Origin: Fulvimarina sp.
Lineage (GTDB): Bacteria; Pseudomonadota; Alphaproteobacteria; Rhizobiales; Rhizobiaceae
Direction: 5' to 3'
Length of the DNA stretch: 64,000 bases
Assembly: GCA_002700095.1 (NCBI GenBank)
Contig: PACL01000060.1
Location: forward strand, 1 to 64,000
In this document: positions 43,207-53,785 of the stretch, one piece after another
Layout of the letters: every line of letters begins with the position of its first letter
Numbering within the stretch: the first letter of the stretch is position 1
Translations under genes and position numbers: made by a program
The notes under the pieces: generated by a model
Databases searched by the model: none
Told to the model about the DNA's origin: nothing
Seen by the model: the letters and a program-made list of their open reading frames with translations, nothing else

Positions 43207-44288
43207 CCCCGGTTACCGCTTCTGCAGCCATGGCGCGCGCACCGGGAGACCGCTCCCTCGCCGAGGCCGTCGCCCTCGGCCTGCTCGCCCTTGGCGTTTC
43301 AGCGATGGCGGTTCTCGCCATCGGCATCGGGCCTTCGGCGCTGTCGCCGGACAGGGTGATCCGCATCCTCGCGGCAGGCCCTGACACCCGGGCCTTTCCC
43401 CTCGGCGAGGTGGTCATCGTCTGGCAGATCCGGCTGCCGCGGGCGATCATGGCGGTGCTGATCGGCGCGATGCTGGCGCTCGGCGGCGCGATCATGCAGG
43501 GGCTGTTCCGCAATCCGCTCGCCGATCCGGCGATCCTCGGCGTATCGAACGGCGCCGCCCTCGGCGCCGTCTCGATGATCGTGCTGGGCGGCGGCGCCCT
43601 CGCCCCGGTCACCGCTTTTCTGGGCGGCTACGCCCTGCCGCTGGCGGCCTTCGCCGGCGCGCTCGCGGCCACCCTCGCCCTTTATGCCATCGCCACCCGC
43701 GGCGGCTCGACCTCGGTGGCGACGATGCTGCTCGCCGGCGTCGCCCTCGCCGCCTTCGCCGCCGCCATCATGGGCTATCTGGCGTTCCTCAGCGACGACA
43801 CCCAGCTGCGCGACCTGACCTTCTGGAATCTCGGCGGGCTCGGCGGCGTGACCTGGGAGAAGGTGATGATCACCGGCCCGATCATGCTGGGCGTCATCGC
43901 CTGCGCCCCAATGCTGGCGCGCGGCCTCGACGCGCTGGTGCTCGGCGAGGCGGAGGCCTTCCACATGGGGCTGCGGGTCGAGGCGATGAAGCGGCTGGCG
44001 ATCCTCCTCGTCGCCGGGGCGACGGGCGTCGCGGTCGCCGTCTCGGGCACCATCGGCTTCGTCGGCATCGTCGTGCCGCATCTCCTCCGGCTCGCGGTCG
44101 GCGCCAATCACCGTTTCCTCATCCCCGCTTCCTGTCTCGGCGGCGCCCTCCTGATGCTCGTCGCCGACATCGGCGCGCGTCTGCTCGTCGCCCCTGCCGA
44201 GCTGCCGATCGGCATCATCACGGCGGCGATCGGCGCGCCGTTCTTCCTCTGGCTCCTGATGCGCCGACGCGCCTTCGAAGGGTTCTGA
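43203..44288 (+). CDS. hmuU: Haemin ABC transporter, permease HmuU
   Basis: A 361-residue FecCD/BtuC-type permease with about ten membrane helices. Family marks are IRLPRAIMAVLIGAMLALGG (conserved RLPR), MQGLFRNPLADPAILGVSNG, FWNLGGLGGVTWEKV and GTIGFVGIVVPHLLRLAVGA (the cytoplasmic EAA-like loop that contacts the ATPase). The ATG at 43203 overlaps the hmuT stop by four bases. It forms the transmembrane channel for haem delivered by HmuT. Confidence 0.95.
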   Translation: MTPVTASAAMARAPGDRSLAEAVALGLLALGVSAMAVLAIGIGPSALSPDRVIRILAAGPDTRAFPLGEVVIVWQIRLPRAIMAVLIGAMLALGGAIMQGLFRNPLADPAILGVSNGAALGAVSMIVLGGGALAPVTAFLGGYALPLAAFAGALAATLALYAIATRGGSTSVATMLLAGVALAAFAAAIMGYLAFLSDDTQLRDLTFWNLGGLGGVTWEKVMITGPIMLGVIACAPMLARGLDALVLGEAEAFHMGLRVEAMKRLAILLVAGATGVAVAVSGTIGFVGIVVPHLLRLAVGANHRFLIPASCLGGALLMLVADIGARLLVAPAELPIGIITAAIGAPFFLWLLMRRRAFEGF

Positions 44289-44293
44289 CCGGC

Positions 44294-45160
44294 ATGGCAC
44301 TGGCAATCTCCGACATCCGGGTCATCGCAGGCGACCGCAAGATCCTCGGACCGGTCTCGGCCAAGATCGAGCCGGGACGGATGACCGGGGTGATCGGCCC
44401 GAACGGCGCCGGCAAGTCGACGCTTCTGAAGGCGATCAGCGGCGAGCGGCGGCCGCAGACCGGGCATGTCAGCCTCGATGGCGACGACGTCTTCGCCATT
44501 CCCCCGGCAGAGCTTGCCAGACGGCGCGCCGTGCTGCCCCAGGCGGCGGCCATCGCCTTTCCCTTCACCGCCTTCGAGATCGTCGGGCTGGGCCTCCGCC
44601 AGCGGGCGGGGCTGACCGCCACGGCGCGCCGGCACGCCGTCGAGGAGGCCTTTGCGGCGGTCGATCTGGAGGGCTTCGGCGATCGCCTCTACCAGCGCCT
44701 GTCCGGCGGCGAGCAGCAGCGGGTGCAGCTCGCCCGCGTGCTCTGCCAGATCGGCCGTCCGGTGGAGGACGGCCGCGCCAAGCTGCTCATCCTCGACGAG
44801 CCGACCGCCAGCCTCGACATCCGCCACCAACTGGATGTCCTCACGATCGCCCGGCGCTTCGCCGACGGGGGCGGCATCGTCGTCACGGTGCTCCACGACC
44901 TCAACATGGCCGTCGGCTTCTGCGACCGGCTGATGGTCCTGCAGGCCGGCGCGCTCGCCGCCGACGGCGAGCCGGCGCGGCTGGTGGAAGAGGGCGTCCT
45001 GTCCAAGGTCTTCGGCACGCCGATGACCGTCCTGCAGCCGTCCGGATGGGCCCGGCCGGCGGTGCTGCCGGATCTGTCCGCGATCGGTTCCGGCCGGCGG
45101 AGCTGTGCGCTCCCCCAGCCCGTCGCAAGGATCGAGCGCTCGCGAACCCATGCGCACTGA
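44294..45160 (+). CDS. hmuV: Haemin ABC transporter, ATP-binding protein HmuV
   Basis: A 288-residue ATPase for the HmuTUV importer. Walker A is GPNGAGKST (35-43), the signature LSGGEQQRVQLARVL and Walker B LLILDEPTASLD. The H-loop VTVLHDLNMAVGFC is intact. The sequence between signature and Walker B has a short loop (RPVEDGRAK) typical of HmuV. It starts five bases after the hmuU stop. The last 25 residues are Arg/Ser/Pro-rich and variable. The neighbouring kinase gene is convergent. Confidence 0.95.
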   Translation: MALAISDIRVIAGDRKILGPVSAKIEPGRMTGVIGPNGAGKSTLLKAISGERRPQTGHVSLDGDDVFAIPPAELARRRAVLPQAAAIAFPFTAFEIVGLGLRQRAGLTATARRHAVEEAFAAVDLEGFGDRLYQRLSGGEQQRVQLARVLCQIGRPVEDGRAKLLILDEPTASLDIRHQLDVLTIARRFADGGGIVVTVLHDLNMAVGFCDRLMVLQAGALAADGEPARLVEEGVLSKVFGTPMTVLQPSGWARPAVLPDLSAIGSGRRSCALPQPVARIERSRTHAH

Positions 45161-45175
45161 CGCGGCGAGCGGCCC

Positions 45176-45841
45176 TCAGGCGATCCGCAGGTCCGGCCGG
45201 ACGCTGTTTGCCAGCACGGTGCGCATGTTGGGCAGGTCGTTGCCCGACAGCTTCGTCTCCAGCGCCTCCGGATCGTAGCCGAAGCCGAGCCAGCGCTCCG
45301 TCAGCCGCCGGCGCAGGATCTCTTCCGGCACCTCGAGCATCGCCGTCAGGTCGAAATGCCGGCGCAGCGGCGCCCAGGCGGGATCGTCGAGCAGGAGATA
45401 GTTGCCCTCGACCACGACGGTGCGGATCGCCGGCCCGATGATGCGGGCGCCGGCCCGGGCGATCTCGATCGCCCGGTCGAACACCGGCACCGCCACCTCG
45501 GCGCCGTCGTCGGCGGCGAGCCGGGCGAGCGTTGCGGCCAGCCCGCCGGTGTCGAAGGTGTGCGGCGCGCCCTTGCGCGGGCGGTGGCCCCGCGCGTTCA
45601 GCACCAGGTCGTCGAAATGGAACCCGTCCATCGGCAGCACGGCGGCGGCGCCCGGCCGCCGGGCATCGAGTTCCTCGACCAGCCAGTCGGCAAGGGTGCT
45701 CTTTCCCGAGCCCGGCGAGCCGGCGATTGCGACGATCACCCGGCGGTCGCCCGCAAGCCCGAGCACATGCCGGAGAAACTCCTCCCGCGAGACCGGCGCC
45801 GGCCCCGCGGCTGCGTCCGCCATTCCACGATCCTGCGACAT
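45176..45841 (-). CDS. P-loop kinase of the uridine kinase/FrcK-like family
   Basis: A 221-residue nucleoside/nucleotide kinase family protein with Walker A GSPGSGKST (41-49), LPMDGFHFDDLVLNARG (the conserved DGFH segment of the PRK/uridine kinase superfamily), GAPHTFDTGGL, VEGNYLLLDDPAW and a lid arginine-rich segment EEILRRRLTERWLGFG. Members include pantothenate/uridine kinases and FrcK-type sugar kinases. The substrate here is not determinable from the sequence. The ATG at 45841 has GGGAG upstream. Confidence 0.85.
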   Translation of the reverse strand: MSQDRGMADAAAGPAPVSREEFLRHVLGLAGDRRVIVAIAGSPGSGKSTLADWLVEELDARRPGAAAVLPMDGFHFDDLVLNARGHRPRKGAPHTFDTGGLAATLARLAADDGAEVAVPVFDRAIEIARAGARIIGPAIRTVVVEGNYLLLDDPAWAPLRRHFDLTAMLEVPEEILRRRLTERWLGFGYDPEALETKLSGNDLPNMRTVLANSVRPDLRIA

Positions 45842-46080
45842 CGCTTGCTCCCTCTGCCTGCGGCGGCGTGCCGCGGACGGTCCGGCCCGCTCCGGGCGCG
45901 CCATGCCGATCCGATGAAGCCGATCCTACGATCTGTCGCCAGAGGGCGAAACCGCCCGGCCGAGGTGGCCGCCCGATTGCAGGTGCGGCGGGACCGAAGA
46001 CCCGGCCGAATCTGCCGGCATTCGGGCATCTGCCCGCACCCGCCATTCCCCGACGCGCCGCAGCCTCCATCTATAGGCCA

Positions 46081-46644
46081 ATGGCCGAACCATCCTTCAC
46101 GCTCCGCACCCCCGACGACGACAGCGTTGCCCGCAGGATCTGCGACAGCTGCGGCTATGTCGCCTACGAAAACCCCAAGATCGTCGTCGGCTCGGTGGTC
46201 CGCCACGACGACAGGATCCTCCTCTGCCGCCGGGCGATCGAGCCGCGCCGCGGCTTCTGGACGATCCCGGCCGGTTATCTGGAACTCAACGAGACGCCGG
46301 AGGACGGGGCGCGGCGCGAGGCGATGGAGGAGGCGGAGGCCACGCTGGTGATCGAGCGGCTCCTGGCGGTCTATTCGGTGCCGCGCATCAGCCAGGTGCA
46401 GCTGATCTACCGGGCGAAGCTGGCGACGGGCCATGTCGCCGCCGGGCCGGAAAGCCTCGAAGTCAAACTGTTCGACCCATCGGAGATCCCCCGCGACGAA
46501 CTCGCCTTTCCCTCGGTGCACTGGGCGCTCGCCCATGACGAGGAGGCGCGAGCCGGCGCCCCGCCGGTGCCCTTCGGCAATCCGCCGGGCGAGAGCGGCG
46601 CTCGCATGCCAGACGGACGGAGCATCGCACCCGGGGAGGAATGA
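46081..46644 (+). CDS. NUDIX hydrolase with degenerate zinc-ribbon N-terminus
   Basis: A 187-residue NUDIX protein. The N-terminus carries a half zinc-ribbon, RRICDSCGYVAYENPKIVVG (C21, C24; the second CxxC pair is missing). The NUDIX box reads G65-x5-E71-x7-R79-E80-x2-E83-E84, with A-E-A in place of the usual x-G-U end, as often seen in this NADH-pyrophosphatase-like subgroup. The C-terminal 30 residues are Gly/Pro/Ala-rich and probably flexible. The likely substrate is a nucleoside diphosphate derivative; nothing more specific can be said. Confidence 0.88.
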   Translation: MAEPSFTLRTPDDDSVARRICDSCGYVAYENPKIVVGSVVRHDDRILLCRRAIEPRRGFWTIPAGYLELNETPEDGARREAMEEAEATLVIERLLAVYSVPRISQVQLIYRAKLATGHVAAGPESLEVKLFDPSEIPRDELAFPSVHWALAHDEEARAGAPPVPFGNPPGESGARMPDGRSIAPGEE

Positions 46645-46711
46645 CCGCCGGGATCTCGATGATGCGGATGACGCGGCCGGAAGAATCGCCGCTTCTCAAA
46701 GTCCCCGCCAA

Positions 46712-46749
46712 AGAAAAAGCGGCCCGCCCCGACTGGGGCGGCACCGCTC
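46712..46749 (-). terminator. Intrinsic terminator of the cytochrome c gene
   Basis: On the minus strand the stem CCGCCCC/GGGGCGG (loop AGTC), extended by flanking GCGG/CCGC pairing, is followed by GCTTTTTC. It lies 26-64 bases after the cytochrome c stop and is a textbook Rho-independent terminator. Confidence 0.85.
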
Positions 46750-46775
46750 TTCATGATCGGCGATGACCGCCCGGA

Positions 46776-47222
46776 CTACTTGGCGGCGGCCGCCTTCAGC
46801 GCCTCGGCCGGATCCTGCGTGGCGCCACTCTCGTCGAAGGTCGCGAGATAGGCGATGACGTTGGTGAGTTCGTCGGGCTTCTTGATGCCGGCAAACGCCA
46901 TCTTGGTGCCCTTGACCGTGCCGCGCGGGTCGGCGAGCCAGGTGCTCAGGAGTTCCTGGTTCCAGGACGTCTTGTCGGCGGACCAATCCTGGAAGGGCTT
47001 GGAGAACTTGTAGCCGCCGCGGTCGGCGCCCGGCTTGTCGCCGACGATGCCGTTCAGCTCAGGCCCGATCTTGTTCTTGGCGCCTTCGCCGACGGCGTGG
47101 CACGCCTTGCACTTGTTGAAGACTTTCTCGCCGGCCGCCGGATCGCCGACCTCCTGGGCCGATGCCGCACCGGCGGCGAAGACGATCGCCACACTGGCGA
47201 TGGCGAGACTGAAATTACGCAT
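46776..47222 (-). CDS. Cytochrome c (class I, c2/c550 type)
   Basis: A 148-residue periplasmic monohaem cytochrome. It has a signal peptide MRNFSLAIASVAIVFAAGAA ending near SAQ, the haem-binding CKACH (38-42) and the axial Met in KGTKMAFAG (M108). GPELNGIVGDKPGADRGGYK and TWLADPRGTVKGTKMAF are typical of small alphaproteobacterial c2-like cytochromes that carry electrons between the bc1 complex and terminal oxidases. The C-terminal DPAEALKAAAAK tail is longer than the core fold. The ATG at 47222 has AGGGAGGATCC upstream. Maturation depends on the ccm genes in this window. Confidence 0.93.
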   Translation of the reverse strand: MRNFSLAIASVAIVFAAGAASAQEVGDPAAGEKVFNKCKACHAVGEGAKNKIGPELNGIVGDKPGADRGGYKFSKPFQDWSADKTSWNQELLSTWLADPRGTVKGTKMAFAGIKKPDELTNVIAYLATFDESGATQDPAEALKAAAAK

Positions 47223-47766
47223 GGATCCTCCCTTTCGTAGAATCTTGGTCGACTTGCCCAAGCACCCACTGAAGGGACCATATTGCGCGCGAGGCGGGCT
47301 TGGCAATCAGATATGAGAACCAATCCAAGGTGACCCCATGTCGCGCCTCATGGTCGTTGCGCGCCGCGGGGCGGCTCCGGACGTGCCGGTCGGGGACCTT
47401 GCCGACGGCTCCGGACACGTCCGCGCCCCACCGGTCAGGTCGATTGGCGGATCTTCCGTTTGGGAATATTGTCTCCACAGTTTCGCCATACTCGTAAAGG
47501 CCTGGCAGATTTGAAGAAAATTTTATTCACCTTGATTTTTAAGCGACTTTCAACGCTTCCATAGGATGAATGGGTCATTAAGAGCGCGGCGACGGAGGCA
47601 TGTGCGGCTCATCTGCAACACAGAAAATATGACCGCATTCCTGCCATCTTTCAGCCAAGCATACGGATCAGGGGTCGTTGTCGAATTCGGATGCATTCCG
47701 GATCCGCCACGCAGGAGCCACGGCCCTCTGCCAATTCGTCGCGCTTGCGACAAAGGAGACTGACAC
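47223..47766. other. 544-base divergent promoter region (cytochrome c / outer-membrane protein)
   Basis: No gene is supported. The part from about 47500 to 47660 is distinctly AT-richer, with A/T runs around 47515-47540, and probably carries a strong promoter and leader for the outer-membrane protein gene, whose start is preceded by AAAGGAGA. Confidence 0.5.
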
Positions 47767-48549
47767 ATGAAACGCCTCGCACTGCTTCTCGCCGCCACCG
47801 CAATCGCCACCCCGTCCATGGCTGCCGACATCCTCGTCCCCGAGCCCCCGGCACCGGCCCCGATGGCCATCGAGCCGATCGCGCAGACGACCACCTGGAG
47901 CGGCCTCAACCTCGGCGTCCAGGCCGGCGTCGCCTTCGGCAACAGCGACAACGGCGCCAACTTCAACACCAGCGATCCGGTGTTCGGCACGGGCGTCTTC
48001 AATGACGACGACAATGCCGGCTTCATCGGTGGCGCGCATATCGGCTACGACTACCAGTTCCAGAACAACGTCGTTCTCGGTGCCGTCACCGACTTCAACT
48101 ACATCGACGCAGAGACGAACCGCTCCTACACGACCCCGGGCGGCGCCGAGTTCAACGCGAACAGCGAGATCAACTATCTCGGCACGGTTCGCGCTCGCCT
48201 CGGCTATGCCATGGACAACGTTCTCGTCTACGGTTCGGGCGGTCTCGCCTATGCCGGCGTCGACAACAACATCTCGGCACCGTCGATCGCCGGCTACGAC
48301 TTCGACTCCAATGGCGACGATGCGGACATCGGCTACACCGTCGGCGCCGGCGTCGACGTGATGGCGACCCAGAACCTCTCCTTCGGCGTCGAGTATCTCT
48401 ACACCAATCTCGGCTCGAACGAGCAGTCGGTGACGGGCACGGGCACGGGCGCCAATGCCGGCCAGACGATCCGCTACACCTCCGAGTCGAACGACGACGA
48501 CCTCGACTTCCACACGGTCTGGGCCAAGGCGTCCTACCACTTCAACTAA
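47767..48549 (+). CDS. Outer-membrane beta-barrel protein, Omp25/Omp31-like
   Basis: A 260-residue surface protein with a signal peptide of about 20 residues (MKRLALLLAATAIATPSMAA). It then has DILVPEPPAPAP and alternating amphipathic strands typical of the Brucella/rhizobial Omp25/31 family: WSGLNLGVQAGVAFGNSD, GFIGGAHIGYDYQFQNNVVL, YLGTVRARLGYAMDNVLVYG, GYTVGAGVDVMATQNLSFGV and the terminal VWAKASYHFN. Codon use is strongly biased to C-ending codons, suggesting high expression. A perfect ribosome-binding site (AAAGGAGA) and a strong downstream terminator fit an abundant protein. Confidence 0.92.
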   Translation: MKRLALLLAATAIATPSMAADILVPEPPAPAPMAIEPIAQTTTWSGLNLGVQAGVAFGNSDNGANFNTSDPVFGTGVFNDDDNAGFIGGAHIGYDYQFQNNVVLGAVTDFNYIDAETNRSYTTPGGAEFNANSEINYLGTVRARLGYAMDNVLVYGSGGLAYAGVDNNISAPSIAGYDFDSNGDDADIGYTVGAGVDVMATQNLSFGVEYLYTNLGSNEQSVTGTGTGANAGQTIRYTSESNDDDLDFHTVWAKASYHFN

Positions 48550-48588
48550 GACCGGCGCGGGCGACTTCGGTCGCTCGCTCCCCCTCTA

Positions 48589-48627
48589 CGAAAGCGGCCG
48601 GCGGATCTCATCCGCCGGCCGCTTTCG
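48589..48627. terminator. Strong hairpin terminator after the outer-membrane protein gene
   Basis: A perfect 17-bp stem (CGAAAGCGGCCGGCGGA with its reverse complement), loop TCTCA, and TTT tracts on the plus side. It sits 40 bases after the outer-membrane protein stop and about 97 bases after the convergent kinase gene, so it can serve both. Confidence 0.85.
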
Positions 48628-48723
48628 TTTGAGTTTGAAGAGACTTGAGCTGCGCGTGATCGGGTTTCCCGTGAACAGGCGCTCGAGGATGGCGGCAGGC
48701 GCCTGTCGCTCCCTCCGGCCGGC

Positions 48724-49674
48724 TCAGGCGAGTGGCGCAAGCCCCAGATCGGCGCGGCGCGGCAGGTCGGCGCCCTTGCGGGTGCAGGTGACGGCGGCAG
48801 CCTTCACGGCAAAGCCGAGCAGCGCCTCGAGGTCGTTGCCGGCAAAGCCGGCGATCGCCGCCCGCGACAGCGCGCCGCGCTCCTTCAGACCGGCGAGCAG
48901 CGCCGCCTGGAACGTGTCCCCCGCCCCGACCGTGTCGACCACCGCCACCGCCTGGCCGGGCACCCGGGCGGCAACGCCCTTCGCCGTCTGCGCGATCGCG
49001 CCATGCTCGCCGAGGGTGGCGACCGCCATCTCGGCGCCGGCCGCAACCCATTCGGCGATCACGCTCTCGACCGCCCGGCCCGGATAGAGCTGGGCGATAT
49101 CCTCCTCGCTGGCCTTGACGAGGGCAGCGAAGGGAACGAGCGCGGCGACCTTGGCGCGCCAGACGTCGAGGTCCGGCTCGATCGAGGCGCGCACGTTGGG
49201 ATCATAGGAGACGAAGCGGTTCGGCGCCTCCTGGCGCACCAGCTTCAGGAGCGCGCTCGCCGTCGGCTCCGTCACCGTCGAATAGGAGGCGACATGGACG
49301 ACCTCCACCTCGGCGGGGAGCGACTGCGGCACTTCCTCCGGAGCGATCGAGCGGTCCGCCGTGCCGTCGATATAGAAGGCGTAGCTCGCCGAGCCGTCGG
49401 CCGCCAGCGAGACCATGGCGAGGGTGGTGTTGCGGTCGGTGGGGATCAGGAAGCGCTGGTCGATCCGCTCGCGCTCCATGAAGCCGCGGATGCGCTCGCC
49501 GAAGAGATCGCCCGACATCTTGGTGAAATAGCCGGCATGGTGGCCGAGACGGGCAAGGCCCAGCGCGACGTTCAGCGGCGAGCCGCCGACCCGGCCGGAG
49601 AGCGCGACCGTCGCGACGTCCTCCTGCGGCACCGCGAAGAGATCGAACAGGCAATCTCCGCAACTCAAGAACAT
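48724..49674 (-). CDS. PfkB-family sugar kinase (fructokinase-like)
   Basis: A 316-residue carbohydrate kinase. It begins MFLSCGDCLFDLFAVPQEDV and has the PfkB N-terminal motif GGSPLNVALGLARLGH, then MSGDLFGERI and the C-terminal signature DTVGAGDTFQAALLAGLKE with the catalytic aspartate. RFVSYDPNVRASIEPD is the usual NxR segment. Fructokinase or 2-keto-3-deoxygluconate kinase activity is likely, without certainty. The ATG at 49674 is preceded by GGGTGGCGG; an upstream in-frame ATG at 49698 is possible. A shared terminator separates it from the convergent outer-membrane protein gene. Confidence 0.88.
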   Translation of the reverse strand: MFLSCGDCLFDLFAVPQEDVATVALSGRVGGSPLNVALGLARLGHHAGYFTKMSGDLFGERIRGFMERERIDQRFLIPTDRNTTLAMVSLAADGSASYAFYIDGTADRSIAPEEVPQSLPAEVEVVHVASYSTVTEPTASALLKLVRQEAPNRFVSYDPNVRASIEPDLDVWRAKVAALVPFAALVKASEEDIAQLYPGRAVESVIAEWVAAGAEMAVATLGEHGAIAQTAKGVAARVPGQAVAVVDTVGAGDTFQAALLAGLKERGALSRAAIAGFAGNDLEALLGFAVKAAAVTCTRKGADLPRRADLGLAPLA

Positions 49675-49827
49675 CCGCCACCCCCATCTATCCGCCACGA
49701 CGATCCCACAAGGCGCTAGCAGGAATGGCCAAGCCGGAAAAGAGCGCCGCCGCGCATGAAGGCCTTCCTTCGTGCCCGCCCGCCCCTATGATGCCGGCCG
49801 AACCGCCTTCAGCCGCCGGAAGCTGCC

Positions 49828-50634
49828 ATGCCCTTCGACCGCATCAACGACATCGCCCTCCATCACCGCGCCGACGGGCCGGACGGCGCGCCGGCCATCG
49901 TCCTGATCAACTCGCTCGGCACCGACTTCCGGATCTGGGACGCGGTGGTGCCGGAGCTTATCGGCCGCTACCGGGTGATCCGCTACGACAAGCGCGGCCA
50001 CGGCCTGTCGCAAGTCCCGCCCGCTCCTTACAAGATGGACGATCATTCCGCCGATCTTCTCGGCCTTCTCGATCACTACGGCCTCGACCGGGCGCTCGTC
50101 GTCGGCCTGTCGATCGGCGGGCTGATTGCCCTCGGCCTTGCCGCCGGCAACGAACCGCGCCTCGCCGGGCTGGTGATGATGGATACCGCGCACCGGATCG
50201 GCGACGCTGAAGGCTGGAACGCCCGCATCGCCGCCATCGAGACGGACGGGATCGGCTCGATCGCCGACGCGGTCCTGTCGCGCTGGTTCACGCCTTCGTT
50301 CCGCTCACCGGACAATCCGGCATTCACCGGCTATTCCGGCATGCTGCGCCATACCCCCGCCGAGGGCTATCTCGGATCCTGCGCCGCGCTGCGCGACGCC
50401 GACCACACCGAGACCGCGAAGCATCTTTCCACCCCCACCCTCTTCCTCGTCGGCGACCGGGACGGCTCGACGCCGCCGGATCTGGTACGTTCCTGCGCCG
50501 ATCTAATCTCCGGCTCGCGCTTCGAGATCGTCGAAGGCGCCGGTCACCTGCCCTGCATCGAGCAACCCGCCGCGACCGCCCGGCACGTGCGGGGTTTCGC
50601 GGACGCGGTCTTCGCCGCGGACATCGCCCGGTGA
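49828..50634 (+). CDS. pcaD: 3-oxoadipate enol-lactonase
   Basis: A 268-residue alpha/beta hydrolase that opens 3-oxoadipate enol-lactone in the protocatechuate branch of the beta-ketoadipate pathway. The nucleophile is in GLSIGG (S95), the oxyanion region is in NSLGTDFRIWD, the acid in LVGDRDGSTPP and the histidine in EGAGHLPCIEQP. These match PcaD rather than general hydrolases. It overlaps the next gene by four bases (GTGA), so the two are coupled. The other pca genes are not in the window. Confidence 0.9.
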   Translation: MPFDRINDIALHHRADGPDGAPAIVLINSLGTDFRIWDAVVPELIGRYRVIRYDKRGHGLSQVPPAPYKMDDHSADLLGLLDHYGLDRALVVGLSIGGLIALGLAAGNEPRLAGLVMMDTAHRIGDAEGWNARIAAIETDGIGSIADAVLSRWFTPSFRSPDNPAFTGYSGMLRHTPAEGYLGSCAALRDADHTETAKHLSTPTLFLVGDRDGSTPPDLVRSCADLISGSRFEIVEGAGHLPCIEQPAATARHVRGFADAVFAADIAR

Positions 50635-51689
50635 GCGCCTCGGTCTTCACCCATCCCGTCCTCGCGCCGCTGTTCGGCGACGAGGAGATCGCCAGCTACT
50701 TCACCGCGGCAGCCGACATCGAGGCGATGCTCGCCTTCGAGGTGGCGCTCGCCGAGGCGGAATGCCGCAGCGGCCTGATCGAGGCCCGGCATCTCGAGGC
50801 GATTCGCGCTCGCGCGGCCGCCTTTGCGCCGGATCTCGAAGCGCTCGCCGCGGGAACCGCCCGCGACGGCGTCGTCGTGCCGAGCCTTCTGGCGCAGCTT
50901 CGGTCCGGTCTGGACGCCGAGGCCGGCAAGGCGCTGCACAAGGGCGCGACCAGCCAGGACGTGATCGACGCCTCGCTGGCGATGCGGATGCAGGGGATCG
51001 CCCTCGTCCTCGACCGACGGCTCGCCGCGATCACCGACGCCTTCGCCCGCTGGAACCTCGAGGCGGGCGATAAGCCGGTCATGGCCCATACCCGCATGCA
51101 GGCGGCCAAGCCGACGCGGTTCGCGCGCAAGCTGGCTTCCTGGACCGACCCGCTGGTGCGCTGCCGGCTGCGGCGCGAGGAGATCGCCCCGCGCGCCTTC
51201 GCGCTGCGGATCGGTGGCGCCGTCGGCGACCGGGCGGGCTTCGGCGACAAGGCCGACGCGATCGCCCGCGATGTCGCGGCAAGCCTCGGCCTTCCTTCCG
51301 CGCCGGCCTCGCTGCATTCCGAGCGCGACGGGCTCGCCGAACTCGCCGGCTGGTTCTCGCTGATCACCGGGGCGCTCGGCAAGTTCGGCCAGGACGTCGT
51401 GCTGTCGCTCCAGAACGAGGTCGGCGAACTGCAGCTGTCGGGCGGCGGCGGCTCCTCCGCCATGCCCCACAAGAACAATCCGGTGGGCGCCGAGATCCTC
51501 GTCACGCTGGCCCGCTTCAACGCCACCGTCGTCTCCGGCATGCATCAGGCGCTCGTCCACGAGAACGAGCGCTCCGGCGCCGCCTGGTCGCTGGAATGGA
51601 TGCTGCTGCCGCAGATGGCGATGGCGGCGGGGGCGGCGACGCGCACCGCTGAAGCGCTGATCGGCCAGCTGCAGCTCGCCGAGACGTGA
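50631..51689 (+). CDS. pcaB: 3-carboxy-cis,cis-muconate cycloisomerase
   Basis: A 352-residue member of the fumarase/aspartase superfamily that cyclises 3-carboxymuconate in protocatechuate degradation. It carries the superfamily signature GGSSAMPHKNNPVGAEI (about 273-289) with the catalytic serine loop. Also present are HKGATSQDVIDASLAMRMQG and VMAHTRMQAAKPTRF, both PcaB-typical. It is shorter than some homologues (about 450 residues), lacking a C-terminal extension, but the same length occurs in Rhizobiales. The GTG start at 50631 overlaps the pcaD stop. Confidence 0.9.
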   Translation: MSASVFTHPVLAPLFGDEEIASYFTAAADIEAMLAFEVALAEAECRSGLIEARHLEAIRARAAAFAPDLEALAAGTARDGVVVPSLLAQLRSGLDAEAGKALHKGATSQDVIDASLAMRMQGIALVLDRRLAAITDAFARWNLEAGDKPVMAHTRMQAAKPTRFARKLASWTDPLVRCRLRREEIAPRAFALRIGGAVGDRAGFGDKADAIARDVAASLGLPSAPASLHSERDGLAELAGWFSLITGALGKFGQDVVLSLQNEVGELQLSGGGGSSAMPHKNNPVGAEILVTLARFNATVVSGMHQALVHENERSGAAWSLEWMLLPQMAMAAGAATRTAEALIGQLQLAET

Positions 51690-51758
51690 CGGCGGCGCGC
51701 ATGGGACGATGACGCGGCCGCCGAACGGGTCGTACGACCCTCGGCGTTGCAGGGACGG

Positions 51759-53754
<1,996 letters not shown>

Positions 53755-53785
53755 GACGATGTCATGATCCGAACCGGGCCGTCCT

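Noticed and set aside
46081-46644. NUDIX box with A-E-A instead of the final x-G-U
   Set aside because: The catalytic R-E-x2-E-E core is intact, and this ending is common in the zinc-ribbon NUDIX subgroup, so it is not evidence for loss of function.
47550-48026. A 158-codon minus-strand frame overlapping the outer-membrane protein gene
   Set aside because: It covers the promoter region and 5' half of a strongly codon-biased plus-strand gene with a signal peptide. Its product has no recognisable features.
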